A DNA stretch of 64,000 nucleotides, taken from Rhizobium sp. WYJ-E13 (GTDB lineage Bacteria > Pseudomonadota > Alphaproteobacteria > Rhizobiales > Rhizobiaceae). The notes beneath the pieces were generated by a model. It saw only the letters and a list, made by a program, of their open reading frames with translations. It searched no databases and was not told the origin of the DNA. Made by a program: the position numbers and the translations under genes. The DNA lies in assembly GCF_018987265.1 (NCBI RefSeq), contig NZ_CP076853.1:1488001-1552000 (forward strand), written 5' to 3'. This document shows positions 33,802 through 42,969 of the stretch, in pieces (the stretch's first letter is position 1; every line of letters starts with the position of its first letter).

Positions 33802-34965
33802 ATGAAGCGCATTGCAACAGGCGAAAGGCCGGACTGGACCCGCAAGGTGGAAGCGCTCGATTTCACCATTCACCATATGTATGGCGAGCCCTATTGGGAT
33901 GAGCGTAACGCCTACCAGTTCACACTCGCTCAGATCGAAGACGATCTCGAAGACCCGACCAACGAGATCCTGCAGCTCTGCTATAAGGCGGTCGATTGCA
34001 TCTGCGCCGATCCCGCATTGATGACGCGCATGGCGATCCCGGCCGAATTCCATGAGGCAATCCAGCGGTCGTGGAAATGGTCCGATCGCGATATCTACGG
34101 CCGCTTCGACCTGCGTTACGATGGCAAGGGTCCGGCAAAGCTGTTCGAATTCAATGCCGATACGCCGACTTCGCTTTTCGAAAGCGCCGTCATCCAGTGG
34201 GAATGGCTTGAGGACATGAAGCGACTTGGCCGGCTGAATGCCGATGCCGATCAGTTCAATTCGATCCACGAGCAGCTGATCGGCGCTTTCCAGTATTTCA
34301 AGAACTCCAGCGACAGCGGCGTCTTCCATTTCGGCTGCATCACCGACAATGAAGAAGATTATCTCACCACGAAATATTTGGCGGATGTCGCGTTTCAGGC
34401 GGGCTTCGAAGTCGTGCTGCTCGACATGAAGGAGATCGGTATCGATCCCGAAAACTGGTTCACCGATCTGGAGGACCGTCGAATGGAAAACCTCTTCAAG
34501 CTCTATCCGCTGGAATTTATGGTCCACGAGGATTTTGGCGCGCACCTCAGCTCCACGCTCACGAAGATCCACGAGCCCCTGTGGAAGATGACCCTGTCGA
34601 ACAAGGGCCTCCTGCCCGTCCTCTGGGAAATGGCGCCCAACCATCCGAATCTTCTGCCGGCCTATTTTGCCGATGATCCGCGCGCCCAGCGGCTTGAAGA
34701 TTCGGTTCGTAAGCCGTTGCTGTCGCGCGAAGGTGCAAATGTCACGCTGACATCGGAGGGAAAGACGATCGCGGTGGACGGCGAATATGGCGAAGAAGGC
34801 TATGTCGTGCAGGAGGCCTGCCTGCTTCCGCAATTCGGCGACGACTATGCCGTTATCGGTTCCTGGGTCGTAGCGGGCGAAGCCTGCGGCATCTGCATCC
34901 GCGAAGACAAATCGCCGATCACCCAGAACCTCTCCCGCTTCGTCCCGCATTTCATCATGGATTGA
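33802..34965 (+). CDS. Glutathionylspermidine synthase-like ATP-grasp protein (YgiC-like)
   Basis: 387 residues, the C-terminal synthetase domain of GspS only, no amidase domain. ATP-grasp and substrate motifs include [28 protein letters not shown] near residue 90-118 (here noted as GRFDLRYDG and FEFNADTPT), [12 protein letters not shown] and the C-terminal [17 protein letters not shown]. It probably ligates an amine to a peptide or glutathione carboxylate with ATP; the actual product of YgiC-type enzymes is not established. GAGGGGCTGAAT precedes the ATG. Paired with the DUF1190 gene. Confidence 0.88.
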   Translation: MKRIATGERPDWTRKVEALDFTIHHMYGEPYWDERNAYQFTLAQIEDDLEDPTNEILQLCYKAVDCICADPALMTRMAIPAEFHEAIQRSWKWSDRDIYGRFDLRYDGKGPAKLFEFNADTPTSLFESAVIQWEWLEDMKRLGRLNADADQFNSIHEQLIGAFQYFKNSSDSGVFHFGCITDNEEDYLTTKYLADVAFQAGFEVVLLDMKEIGIDPENWFTDLEDRRMENLFKLYPLEFMVHEDFGAHLSSTLTKIHEPLWKMTLSNKGLLPVLWEMAPNHPNLLPAYFADDPRAQRLEDSVRKPLLSREGANVTLTSEGKTIAVDGEYGEEGYVVQEACLLPQFGDDYAVIGSWVVAGEACGICIREDKSPITQNLSRFVPHFIMD

Positions 34966-35090
34966 TTGCGCGCGGGCTGCGTCTCCGAGACGGCTGCTCG
35001 CCGCAAAGAGCGATTGAATCCCTCTTCGCCCAAGTCCATATAGAAGCCCGCGCCCGCCCTCTCCTTTTGCGGATAGCGCCAAGGACTGCC

Positions 35091-35816
35091 ATGCTACGCA
35101 CCGATCTCGATTTCTCCATGCTCCCGAAACTTGGTTCGCGCCCCGTGCGCTGGCGCATTTCCGATGGGCTCGTTCCCTATGCGGAGGCGGTGGAGACGAT
35201 GGAGCGGGAAGTGGCAGCGATTTCCGAAGGCGGCGACGAGCTCGTCTGGCTGCTGGAGCATCCGCCGCTTTATACGGCGGGTACCAGCGCCGATGCGAAA
35301 GATCTCGTCCAGCCCGATCGTTTCCCGGTCTTCGCGACGGGCCGCGGCGGCGAATATACCTATCACGGCCCCGGCCAACGCGTCGCCTATGTCATGCTCG
35401 ATCTCAAGCGCCGCAGGCAGGATGTGCGCGCCTTCGTCGCGGCACTCGAAGAAGTCATCATCCGTACGCTCGATTCGATGAATGTGCGCGGCGAACGCCG
35501 CGAGGATCGCGTCGGCGTCTGGGTCCGCCGGCCGGAAAGGCCGCTGCTACCTGACGGCACCATGGCGGAAGACAAGATTGCCGCGCTCGGCATCCGCCTG
35601 CGCAAATGGGTGACCTTCCACGGCCTGTCGCTGAACGTCGATCCCGATCTCGATCATTTCAACGGCATCGTGCCCTGTGGCATCTCGGCCTATGGCGTCA
35701 CCAGCCTCGTCGATCTCGGCTTGCTCGTAACGATGATCGATGCCGATATCCGCCTGCGCGCCGCGTTCGAAGAGATCTTCGGCGAAACCATCAACGATAG
35801 CGCACTCTGTCCCTGA
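35091..35816 (+). CDS. lipB: Lipoyl(octanoyl) transferase
   Basis: 241 residues. Moves octanoyl groups from acyl carrier protein to lipoyl domains. Family motifs: [41 protein letters not shown], and the catalytic Cys in [23 protein letters not shown] precedes the ATG; the frame extends 43 codons upstream without signal. The glycine cleavage H protein further along is one of its clients. Monocistronic with 125 bases to the preceding gene. Confidence 0.96.
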   Translation: MLRTDLDFSMLPKLGSRPVRWRISDGLVPYAEAVETMEREVAAISEGGDELVWLLEHPPLYTAGTSADAKDLVQPDRFPVFATGRGGEYTYHGPGQRVAYVMLDLKRRRQDVRAFVAALEEVIIRTLDSMNVRGERREDRVGVWVRRPERPLLPDGTMAEDKIAALGIRLRKWVTFHGLSLNVDPDLDHFNGIVPCGISAYGVTSLVDLGLLVTMIDADIRLRAAFEEIFGETINDSALCP

Positions 35817-35879
35817 TTGCCGTTCTTGATTGCCCGGGCTTCCTGTGGTTGATGACATCATCCGCAAGAAGCTGCCATC

Positions 35880-36806
35880 ATGTCCGAATCTCCCTCCACC
35901 CAGAATCCGCTCCAGGGCATGGCCATCATGGCCGGCGCCATGGCCATCCTGCCGACGATGGATGCGATCGCCAAATATATGGCGACCTTCGAGGGGATGT
36001 CGCCCGGACAGGTAACTTTCTACCGCTTCTTCTTCCAGCTCGTCTGCATCCTGCCGATCCTGTTTGCCATGTTCGGCATACAGGCGCTGTCGGCCAAGCG
36101 CCCATGGATGAACCTGCTGCGCGGCGCGCTGCATGGCGCGGCCAGCCTGCTCTTCTTCGTCGCGGTCAAATACATGCCGCTCGCCGACGTCTTCGCCATT
36201 TATTTCGTTGAGCCTTTCATGCTGACTGCACTTTCGGCGCTGTTCCTGGGAGACAAGGTCGGCTGGCGTCGTTGGATGGCGATCGTCGTTGGTTTTGGCG
36301 GTGCCATGATCGTTATTCAGCCGAGCTACGAGATCTTCGGCCTGAAGGCGCTGCTGCCGGTCTTCTGCGCCTTCCTCTTCTCGCTTTATCTTTTCCTTAA
36401 TCGCGCCATCGGCGAGGCGGATTCGCCGCTGACGATGCAAACCATGTCCGGCATCGGCGGCACGATCTTCATGGCGGGCGCAATGTTTGTCGGAAGTGGC
36501 CTCGGCAGTGCCGACTTCACGCCCTCCCTGCCCGCCTCCTGGCTTGGCCTCGTCCTGCTGCTGATCCTCGGCACGATCTCAGGCTATGCACATATGCTGG
36601 TTGTTAAGGCTTTTCGCCTGGCGCCGCTGTCGCTGCTGGCGCCGTTCCAATATTTCGAGATCATTTCGGCGACCGTGCTCGGCTATGCCCTCTTCGGCGA
36701 TTTTCCGAATGTTTCCAAATGGATCGGGATCGCCATCATCGTCGCATCGGGGCTTTTCATCATCTGGCGCGAGCGTTTGCAGGCGCGATCATTAAAATCC
36801 GCATGA
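35880..36806 (+). CDS. DMT (EamA) family transporter
   Basis: 308 residues with ten predicted membrane helices arranged as two EamA repeats (about 12-145 and 160-295). Signatures are ALHGAASLLFFVAVKYMPLAD in the first and SLLAPFQYFEIISATVLGY in the second repeat (each the usual helix pair). Members export amino acids or other metabolites; the substrate is unknown. Preceded by a short gap after lipB on the same strand. Confidence 0.92.
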   Translation: MSESPSTQNPLQGMAIMAGAMAILPTMDAIAKYMATFEGMSPGQVTFYRFFFQLVCILPILFAMFGIQALSAKRPWMNLLRGALHGAASLLFFVAVKYMPLADVFAIYFVEPFMLTALSALFLGDKVGWRRWMAIVVGFGGAMIVIQPSYEIFGLKALLPVFCAFLFSLYLFLNRAIGEADSPLTMQTMSGIGGTIFMAGAMFVGSGLGSADFTPSLPASWLGLVLLLILGTISGYAHMLVVKAFRLAPLSLLAPFQYFEIISATVLGYALFGDFPNVSKWIGIAIIVASGLFIIWRERLQARSLKSA

Positions 36807-36903
36807 AATGCCGCATCGAGGGTTAACCGTCCTTCTTGAGGGATCTTCAATTCGGCATCGATAAAACCACTTCCGACTTCATGATGAAGTCTGGAGATAA
36901 AAC

Positions 36904-37608
36904 ATGAGTGAGTTCCGTCTCGCTTTTCCGGCGTGCGTCGTCGCCGGGAAGCATCGGCTGACGGCCGAAGACATTGTCCTGCTGCGCAAACACACCTTTC
37001 CGGAGGGAATCCGGACATCCGATCATGTCGTGGTGATGTTGGCGCTCAATAGTTCCTGCCCCGAAAAATGCTCCGAATGGAATACGTTCTTCGTCGAGCA
37101 GCTGGCAGGCTTCATCGTCGATTACACTTATCCGCAGGGCTCACTGGACGAGATCAATGTCGCATGGATCATGCGCATGTTCACGACCGACGGCGTCGTC
37201 AATTCCGCGCTCGAGCTCGAGCTCATCCTGCATGTCATGGAACTCAGCGCCTATGTTCCCGATGAGCTGCGGGCGCTGGCGCTCGACCAGCTTCGCCTGG
37301 CGCTGTCAGAGGATATTGGTGGCTACAGGCTGACCCGCGCCACCGACCGTAGAAGCATCGCGCGCCAGGATGTCGACTATGTCATGCGGATTCTGAGAAG
37401 CGTCAGCGAAGGCGGTATCATCGGCGTTTCTCCGGTGGAATACGGAGTCCTGCAGCGTATCGAGGCAGCAACCCAGCCCGGCGCCAATCACCAGCGCTGG
37501 GGCGAGATCATGGCTGCCGTCGAGCTCAGGGACTATGCCGAACCCAGACGGAGCCGTTGGCTGCGCATCATCGATGAAGAGCCGGTCGTCGAAGCTGTCG
37601 TTGCCTGA
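36904..37608 (+). CDS. Conserved-looking hypothetical cytoplasmic protein
   Basis: 234 residues, mostly alpha-helical, no signal peptide or membrane helix. Segments such as LTAEDIVLLRKHTFPEGI, SCPEKCSEWNTFFVEQLAGF (two Cys, near 50-54) and ISPVEYGVLQRIEA-like ends look like a helical repeat protein. I do not recognise a named family; a link to the TerB fold was considered and not supported. TCTGGAGATAAAAC precedes the ATG. Between an exporter and pccA with its own leader. Confidence 0.7.
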   Translation: MSEFRLAFPACVVAGKHRLTAEDIVLLRKHTFPEGIRTSDHVVVMLALNSSCPEKCSEWNTFFVEQLAGFIVDYTYPQGSLDEINVAWIMRMFTTDGVVNSALELELILHVMELSAYVPDELRALALDQLRLALSEDIGGYRLTRATDRRSIARQDVDYVMRILRSVSEGGIIGVSPVEYGVLQRIEAATQPGANHQRWGEIMAAVELRDYAEPRRSRWLRIIDEEPVVEAVVA

Positions 37609-37634
37609 TCTGCCGTGATCCGTCAGCCCGATTG

Positions 37635-37672
37635 TGCGTTCCGGCTTTTTATGCGTAAAACTCCGGAACGCA
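37635..37672 (+). promoter_or_regulatory. Inverted repeat in the pccA leader
   Basis: TGCGTTCCGG at 37635-37644 and CCGGAACGCA at 37663-37672, 18 bases apart, ending 20 bases before the pccA start. It could be an operator, or a weak terminator of the preceding gene (a T5 run sits in the loop, not after the stem). Confidence 0.4.
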
Positions 37673-37691
37673 TTTCCTGGGTGGAGTCTCG

Positions 37692-39701
37692 ATGTTCAAG
37701 AAAATCCTGATCGCGAATCGCGGCGAGATTGCCTGCCGCGTGATCAAAACTGCGCGCCGTATGGGCATTGCCACCGTTGCGGTCTATTCGGATGCCGATC
37801 GGGATGCCCTGCATGTCGAAATGGCCGATGAGGCCGTCCATATAGGCCCTGCCCCGGCTGCCGAAAGCTATCTCGTCGCCGAGAAGATCATTGCTGCCTG
37901 CAAGGAGACCGGTGCTGAAGCCGTGCACCCCGGTTATGGCTTCCTGTCGGAACGCGCCTCCTTCTGCGAGGCGCTGGAAAAGCAAGGCATCATCTTCATC
38001 GGCCCGAAGCCCAAAGCCATCATGGCGATGGGCGACAAGATCGAATCGAAGAAATTCGCCAATGCCGCCAAGGTCTCGACGGTGCCGGGATACCTCGGTG
38101 TGATCGAAGACGCCGCACATGCCGAAAAGATTGCAGCCGAAATCGGCTATCCCGTGATGATCAAGGCATCGGCCGGCGGTGGCGGCAAGGGCATGCGCAT
38201 TGCCTGGACGCAAGCGGAAGTGCGCGACGGTTTCGACCGCGCCCGCTCGGAAGCCAAAAGCTCCTTCGGTGACGACCGCGTGTTTATCGAAAAATATGTG
38301 GTCGATCCGCGTCATATCGAAATCCAGGTGCTGGCGGACGCCCACGGCAGTGTCGTTTATCTCGGCGAGCGCGAATGCTCGATCCAGCGCCGGAACCAGA
38401 AGGTTGTCGAAGAGGCACCCTCGCCTTTCCTCGACGAGAAGACTCGGGCCGCCATGGGCGAACAGTCGGTGGCGTTGGCAAAGGCTGTCGACTATCAGAG
38501 CGCCGGCACGGTGGAGTTCATCGTGGATCGTGATCGCAATTTCTATTTCCTCGAAATGAACACCCGCCTGCAGGTCGAGCATCCTGTGACGGAACTCGTG
38601 ACCGGCATCGACCTCGTCGAGCAGATGATCCGTGTCGCCGCCGGTGAAAAGCTGCCCTTCGCCCAGAAGGACATCAAGCTGAACGGCTGGGCGGTCGAAA
38701 GCCGCCTCTATGCCGAAGATCCCTACCGCAACTTCCTGCCCTCGATCGGCCGCCTGACGCGCTATCGGCCGCCGGCAGAGGGCCGCACTGGCGACGTGAT
38801 CATCCGCAACGATACCGGCGTCTTCGAAGGTGCCGAAATCTCCATGTATTACGACCCGATGATCGCCAAGCTTTGCACCTGGGCGCCGAGCCGTCTGCAG
38901 GCGGTGGAGGCCATGGGACAGGCGCTCGACGCTTTCGTCGTCGATGGCATCGAGCACAACGTTCCCTTTCTCTCGGCGCTCATGAAACATCCGCGCTGGC
39001 GCGAAGGGCGTCTCTCCACCGGCTTCATATCAGAGGAATATCCCGAGGGCTTTGCGCCGATGGCGCCGGACGCCTCCGAGGAGGCAGCCCTTGCTGCCAT
39101 CGCGCTGTCGGCGTCCCTGGTCGATGCTATCAGGCGCGAAGGCTTCGCAGATCGCCTGCGCCACCCGAGCGGCCCGCTGCGCGAAGAATGGGTCGTCAAG
39201 CTCGGCGGCAATTACGTGCCAGTGAAACTGGTCGATGGCCTCGTCACCATTCCCTTTGAAATGGAAATGGAAGTCGGCGGCCGCATGGAAACCGTTGTCA
39301 CCGATTGGAGACCAGGCGATCCGGTCTGGCGCGGCAGGATCGCCAGTCGGCAGGTGACGGCGCAGATCCGCCCTGTTCTCAACGGCCTGCGCATCGACTG
39401 GCAGGGTCTATCGGTCAGGGCGCGCGTCTTTACGCCCCGCCATGCCGAGCTCGATCGCCTGATGCCCGTCAAGCTGCCGCCCGATACCTCCAAGCTGCTG
39501 CTCTGCCCCATGCCGGGCCTTGTCGTCTCGATTGCCGTATCTGAGGGCCAGGAGGTCAAGGCGGGCGAAACGCTTGCCGTCGTTGAAGCGATGAAGATGG
39601 AAAACGTGCTGCGCGCCGAGCGTGATCTCGTCGTCGGCAGGATCAAGGCCGCTCCCGGCGAGAGCCTGGCGGTCGATGCCGTCATCATGGAATTCGCCTG
39701 A
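37692..39701 (+). CDS. pccA: Propionyl-CoA carboxylase alpha subunit (biotin carboxylase and carrier)
   Basis: 669 residues. Biotin carboxylase domain 1-450 (FKKILIANRGEIACRVI, HPGYGFLSE, the ATP-grasp glycine loop ASAGGGGKGMR, EMNTRLQVEHPVTE), a central BT domain, and a biotinyl carrier domain at the C terminus with Lys635 in EAMKME. With a beta subunit it carboxylates propionyl-CoA to methylmalonyl-CoA. Length and domain order favour PccA over acetyl-CoA carboxylase AccC; a methylcrotonyl-CoA enzyme is the main alternative. The presumed partner pccB is at 42970-44502 on the other strand. Confidence 0.9.
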   Translation: MFKKILIANRGEIACRVIKTARRMGIATVAVYSDADRDALHVEMADEAVHIGPAPAAESYLVAEKIIAACKETGAEAVHPGYGFLSERASFCEALEKQGIIFIGPKPKAIMAMGDKIESKKFANAAKVSTVPGYLGVIEDAAHAEKIAAEIGYPVMIKASAGGGGKGMRIAWTQAEVRDGFDRARSEAKSSFGDDRVFIEKYVVDPRHIEIQVLADAHGSVVYLGERECSIQRRNQKVVEEAPSPFLDEKTRAAMGEQSVALAKAVDYQSAGTVEFIVDRDRNFYFLEMNTRLQVEHPVTELVTGIDLVEQMIRVAAGEKLPFAQKDIKLNGWAVESRLYAEDPYRNFLPSIGRLTRYRPPAEGRTGDVIIRNDTGVFEGAEISMYYDPMIAKLCTWAPSRLQAVEAMGQALDAFVVDGIEHNVPFLSALMKHPRWREGRLSTGFISEEYPEGFAPMAPDASEEAALAAIALSASLVDAIRREGFADRLRHPSGPLREEWVVKLGGNYVPVKLVDGLVTIPFEMEMEVGGRMETVVTDWRPGDPVWRGRIASRQVTAQIRPVLNGLRIDWQGLSVRARVFTPRHAELDRLMPVKLPPDTSKLLLCPMPGLVVSIAVSEGQEVKAGETLAVVEAMKMENVLRAERDLVVGRIKAAPGESLAVDAVIMEFA

Positions 39702-39802
39702 GGCGAAGCCGATTTTCAGGAGGCGCTCAAGGTCTTTTTCCGCTTGAGCCATCCTCGCTGAGCGTGCAAGAGTCCGCCACGCAAATCACGAGGAGATCGA
39801 AG

Positions 39803-40930
39803 ATGGATGTTCGCGCCGCCGTTGCCGTTCAGGCAGGAAAACCGCTTGAGGTCATGACCGTTCAGCTGGAAGGCCCCAAGGCCGGCGAAGTGCTGGTCGA
39901 GGTCAAGGCGACGGGCATCTGCCACACCGATGATTTCACCCTTTCCGGCGCCGACCCGGAAGGCCTCTTCCCGGCGATCCTCGGCCATGAGGGTGCCGGC
40001 ATCGTCATCGATGTAGGTCCCGGCGTCACCTCGTTGAAAAAGGGCGACCACGTCATTCCGCTCTACACGCCGGAATGCCGCGAGTGCTATTCCTGTACCT
40101 CGCGCAAGACCAATCTCTGCACCTCGATCCGCGCGACCCAGGGCCAGGGCGTGATGCCCGATGGTACCTCGCGCTTCTCGATCGGCAAGGACAAGATCCA
40201 CCATTACATGGGCTGCTCGACTTTCGCCAACTTCACCGTTCTGCCGGAAATCGCGCTGGCCAAGATCAATCCCGACGCCCCCTTCGACAAGGTCTGCTAT
40301 ATCGGCTGCGGCGTGACGACCGGCATCGGCGCCGTCATCAATACCGCCAAGGTCGAGATCGGCTCGACTGCCATCGTCTTCGGTCTCGGCGGCATTGGCC
40401 TGAACGTTCTACAGGGCTTGCGTCTTGCCGGTGCCGACATGATCATCGGTGTCGATATCAACCCCGACCGCAAGGCATGGGGCGAAAAATTCGGCATGAC
40501 GCATTTCGTCAACCCGAAGGAGGTTGGCGACGACATTGTGCCCTATCTCGTCAATATGACGAAGCGCCATGGCGACCTGATCGGCGGCGCCGATTACACC
40601 TTCGACTGCACCGGCAATACCAAGGTCATGCGCCAGGCGCTGGAATCCAGCCACCGCGGCTGGGGCAAGTCCATCATCATCGGCGTTGCCGGCGCCGGCC
40701 AGGAGATTTCGACGCGTCCCTTCCAGCTGGTCACCGGCCGTAACTGGATGGGCACGGCCTTCGGCGGCGCTCGTGGCCGCACCGACGTGCCGAAGATCGT
40801 CGACTGGTACATGGAGGGCAAGATCCAGATCGACCCGATGATCACCCACACGATGCCGCTCGAAGACATCAACAAGGGCTTCGATCTCATGCATAAGGGT
40901 GAAAGCATCCGCGGCGTCGTGGTCTACTGA
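39803..40930 (+). CDS. frmA: S-(hydroxymethyl)glutathione dehydrogenase / class III alcohol dehydrogenase
   Basis: 375 residues. Zinc alcohol dehydrogenase of class III, oxidising S-hydroxymethylglutathione in formaldehyde removal (also reduces S-nitrosoglutathione). Catalytic zinc: GICHTD and GHEGAG; structural zinc: four Cys in TPECRECYSCTSRKTNLC; NAD fold FGLGGIGLNV and GVDINPDRK. GAGGAGATCGAAG precedes ATG 39803 (a GTG 13 codons upstream lacks a signal). The stop overlaps the next gene's ATG by one base. No fghA esterase gene is adjacent. Confidence 0.95.
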   Translation: MDVRAAVAVQAGKPLEVMTVQLEGPKAGEVLVEVKATGICHTDDFTLSGADPEGLFPAILGHEGAGIVIDVGPGVTSLKKGDHVIPLYTPECRECYSCTSRKTNLCTSIRATQGQGVMPDGTSRFSIGKDKIHHYMGCSTFANFTVLPEIALAKINPDAPFDKVCYIGCGVTTGIGAVINTAKVEIGSTAIVFGLGGIGLNVLQGLRLAGADMIIGVDINPDRKAWGEKFGMTHFVNPKEVGDDIVPYLVNMTKRHGDLIGGADYTFDCTGNTKVMRQALESSHRGWGKSIIIGVAGAGQEISTRPFQLVTGRNWMGTAFGGARGRTDVPKIVDWYMEGKIQIDPMITHTMPLEDINKGFDLMHKGESIRGVVVY

Positions 40931-41403
40931 TGGCCGCAATTGCCTACAAGGTTGACCTCAAGGGTCTCGATGAGCTCTCCGCGCGGGAGCTCTACGACCT
41001 CTTGAGGATGCGTGTCGACGTCTTCGTCGTCGAGCAGAACTGCCCTTACCCCGAACTGGACGGCAAGGACATCGACGCCCTGCATCTGCGACTGCTGGAT
41101 GACGGCGAACTGCTCGGCTCTACGCGGCTCCTGAAGCCATACAGGGCGCAGGATCCGGTAAAGATCGGCCGCGTCGTCGTCTCGCCCACCCACCGGGGCA
41201 AGCGGCTCGGCGATGCGCTGATGACTGAATCGATCGCCGTCTGCGAGCGGCTTTGTCCGGGAAATCCTATTGCCCTGTCGGCGCAGGCGCATCTGCGCCG
41301 CTTCTACGAATCCTTCGGTTTCGTGAAAACCTCGGAGGAATATCTGGAAGACGGTATTCCCCATATCGACATGGTCCGCCAGCCAGCCACCCAGCCGGCG
41401 TGA
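40930..41403 (+). CDS. elaA: ElaA-like GNAT acetyltransferase
   Basis: 157 residues of the ElaA branch of GNAT proteins: LSARELYDLLRMRVDVFVVEQNCPY is its starting signature (shown in part by LYDLLRMRVDVFVVEQ), VVSPTHRGKRLGDALM is the acetyl-CoA loop, and HLRRFYESFGF the C-terminal motif. Substrate unknown. ATG overlaps the frmA stop (TGATG), so it is coupled to formaldehyde dehydrogenase. The DUF188 gene follows after 10 bases. Confidence 0.9.
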   Translation: MAAIAYKVDLKGLDELSARELYDLLRMRVDVFVVEQNCPYPELDGKDIDALHLRLLDDGELLGSTRLLKPYRAQDPVKIGRVVVSPTHRGKRLGDALMTESIAVCERLCPGNPIALSAQAHLRRFYESFGFVKTSEEYLEDGIPHIDMVRQPATQPA

Positions 41404-41413
41404 GGATATCGCC

Positions 41414-41857
41414 ATGATCTATGTCGATGCGGATGCCTGCCCCGTCAAACCCGAAATCCTGAAAGTCGCTGAACGCCTCGGCATGGAAGTGACCTTCGTC
41501 GCCAATTCCGGCCTTCGCCCATCGCGCGATCCGATGGTGCGCAACGTCATCGTCTCCAACGCCTTCGACGCTGCCGACAATTGGATTGCCGATAATACCG
41601 GCCCGACAGATGTGGTCGTCACCGCCGATGTGCCGCTTGCAGTCCGCTGCGTCGCCAAGGGCTCCTTCGTGACAGGTCCGACAGGTCGCGTCTTTGACGA
41701 GACCAATATCGGCATGGCGAGCGCCATGCGCGATCTCGGCGCCCATCTGCGAGAGACCGGCGAGAGCAAGGGCTACAATGCGGCTTTCAGCCCCAAGGAT
41801 CGTTCGCGTTTCCTCGAAACCTTCGATCGTCTCTGCCGCCGCGCGAAGAACGCCTGA
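41414..41857 (+). CDS. YaiI/YqxD family protein (DUF188)
   Basis: 147 residues of the DUF188 family, a NYN/PIN-like fold of unknown function. Acidic residues at the start (IYVDADACPVKPEI) and in VVTADVPLA form the presumed metal site; KGSFVTGPTGRVFDETNIG is a conserved loop. Third gene of the frmA-elaA unit, ten bases behind elaA. AGGATATCGCC precedes the ATG. Confidence 0.93.
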   Translation: MIYVDADACPVKPEILKVAERLGMEVTFVANSGLRPSRDPMVRNVIVSNAFDAADNWIADNTGPTDVVVTADVPLAVRCVAKGSFVTGPTGRVFDETNIGMASAMRDLGAHLRETGESKGYNAAFSPKDRSRFLETFDRLCRRAKNA

Positions 41858-41903
41858 TTGCCGCTCCGGAATCGGGTGGCATGGCAGCTATGCCAATTCC
41901 TAA

Positions 41904-41932
41904 CTTGAAGTCAGCCGTTCCCTCGTCCATAT
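41904..41932 (+). promoter_or_regulatory. Promoter of the guanidine riboswitch and gdx
   Basis: CTTGAA, 17 bases, CCATAT; five of six and four or five of six positions match the rhizobial consensus. The expected start is about ten bases before the first riboswitch hairpin. Confidence 0.65.
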
Positions 41933-41941
41933 CGAATGTGA

Positions 41942-42001
41942 CGCAGACGACTGCGGCGCTCGGGTCTGCCCGGGTCGCAAAAGTCGCGGGGACGGCCTCG
42001 C
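41942..42001 (+). ncRNA. Guanidine-II (mini-ykkC) riboswitch
   Basis: Two hairpins with the diagnostic ACGR tetraloops: CGCAG-ACGA-CTGCG at 41942-41955 and GCGGGG-ACGG-CCTCGC (one G-U pair) at 41986-42001, 30 bases apart, followed after 9 bases by the GGAGAG ribosome binding site of an SMR-type exporter gene. Loop sequence, spacing and gene context all fit the class. It probably exposes the ribosome binding site when guanidinium is bound. Confidence 0.85.
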
Positions 42002-42020
42002 TCTTGATATGGAGAGTATG

Positions 42021-42335
42021 ATGGCCTGGTTTCTGCTTTTTCTCGCTGGCCTTTTTGAATGCGGTTGGGCAATCGGTCTGAAATATACCGATGGCTTCAC
42101 CCGTCCGATGCCGACGATCCTCACGGTCATTTCCATGGTGGTGAGCGTCATCCTGCTCGGTCTCGCCGTCAAGACTTTGCCGATCGGCACGGCTTACGCG
42201 ATCTGGACCGGCATCGGCACGGTCGGCACGGTGCTGCTCGGCGTCTGGCTTCTGGGGGACGCGGCAAGCGCCTCGCGCCTGATCTGCATAACGCTGATCG
42301 TCGCCGGCATTGCCGGCCTCAAGCTGACGGTCTGA
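42021..42335 (+). CDS. gdx: Guanidinium exporter (SMR family, SugE/Gdx)
   Basis: 104 residues, four membrane helices, small multidrug resistance family. AWFLLFLAGLFECGWAIGLKY contains the essential Glu (residue 13, in LFECGWA), and the WTGIGTVGTVLLGVW segment in helix 3 is typical of the Gdx rather than the EmrE subtype. It exchanges protons for guanidinium at the inner membrane. Start at ATG 42021, six bases after GGAG; ATGs at 42009 and 42018 are possible. Controlled by the riboswitch just upstream and ended by a clear terminator. Confidence 0.93.
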   Translation: MAWFLLFLAGLFECGWAIGLKYTDGFTRPMPTILTVISMVVSVILLGLAVKTLPIGTAYAIWTGIGTVGTVLLGVWLLGDAASASRLICITLIVAGIAGLKLTV

Positions 42336-42360
42336 AATAGAAATATCTCAAATGAAGAAG

Positions 42361-42391
42361 AGGCTGCGGGCGATAAACCCGCAGCCTTTTT
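42361..42391 (+). terminator. Terminator of gdx
   Basis: AGGCTGCGGG and CCCGCAGCCT with a 7-base loop, then T5. Confidence 0.92.
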
Positions 42392-42393
42392 GC

Positions 42394-42451
42394 TAGAGCG
42401 CCGTGCGTCCATTTGGACGCACAAAGGACGCTCTACCTCTTTGAATCTACG
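42394..42451 (+). repeat. Dispersed palindromic repeat, family A, copy 2
   Basis: TAGAGCGCCG at the start, inner palindrome GCGTCC-att-TGGACGC, GGACGCTCTA at the end (42426-42435), then CCTCTTTGAATCTACG. Outer and inner arms match the copy at 17752-17849 in order and, in part, in sequence. It overlaps the last codons of the DoxX gene. Confidence 0.7.
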
Positions 42452-42842
42452 TGGTCGCGTTTCTGTTGTCGACGGACAACGCGCCGGCGCCGGCAAAGAA
42501 CAGGTACAGGAAGATGAAGCAGAACAGGATTGCGGCATCGCCCTGGTTGAGAGCCGGGAAGAAGCTGTGCGGCATATGCGCCATGAAATAGGCGATCGCC
42601 ATTTCACCCGCCAGCAGGAAGGCCACCGGCCGTGTCGCAAAGCCGATGAGGATGAGGATGCCGCCGAAGGTTTCCAGCAGTGCCGCAATCAGGAACAGAG
42701 TGGAAAGCGGGCCATCGCCCTGCGCGGCCGGGAAGCCGAAAAGCTTCATCGTGCCGTGTTCGATGAACAGAAGCGCAGTCATGATTCTGAGAGCGGCCAA
42801 ACCATAGGGGCGGTAGGCGGATAGACGCTCGAAAGTTGACAT
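42447..42842 (-). CDS. DoxX family membrane protein
   Basis: 131 residues with four hydrophobic helices. ALRIMTALLFIEHGTMKLFGFP is the DoxX starting pattern, and LLETFGGILILIGFATRPVAFLLAGEMA the helix 2-3 hairpin. DoxX/DoxD-like proteins are linked to redox or thiol chemistry at the membrane, but the function here is unknown. AAGGAGAGTCTTT precedes ATG 42842. The last codons run into the repeat at 42394-42451, which may have supplied part of the C terminus. Confidence 0.88.
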   Translation of the reverse strand: MSTFERLSAYRPYGLAALRIMTALLFIEHGTMKLFGFPAAQGDGPLSTLFLIAALLETFGGILILIGFATRPVAFLLAGEMAIAYFMAHMPHSFFPALNQGDAAILFCFIFLYLFFAGAGALSVDNRNATT

Positions 42843-42969
42843 AAAGACTCTCCTTAAGGGTGTGCTGCCGAGCGTTACCGCGTCTCTAACAGGGATTGAA
42901 GACACGTTTGCTGACAGGTGTTCACAACTTCGACAGTGGATAAACACCTGAAGAGCCTCTTTTATTCGA

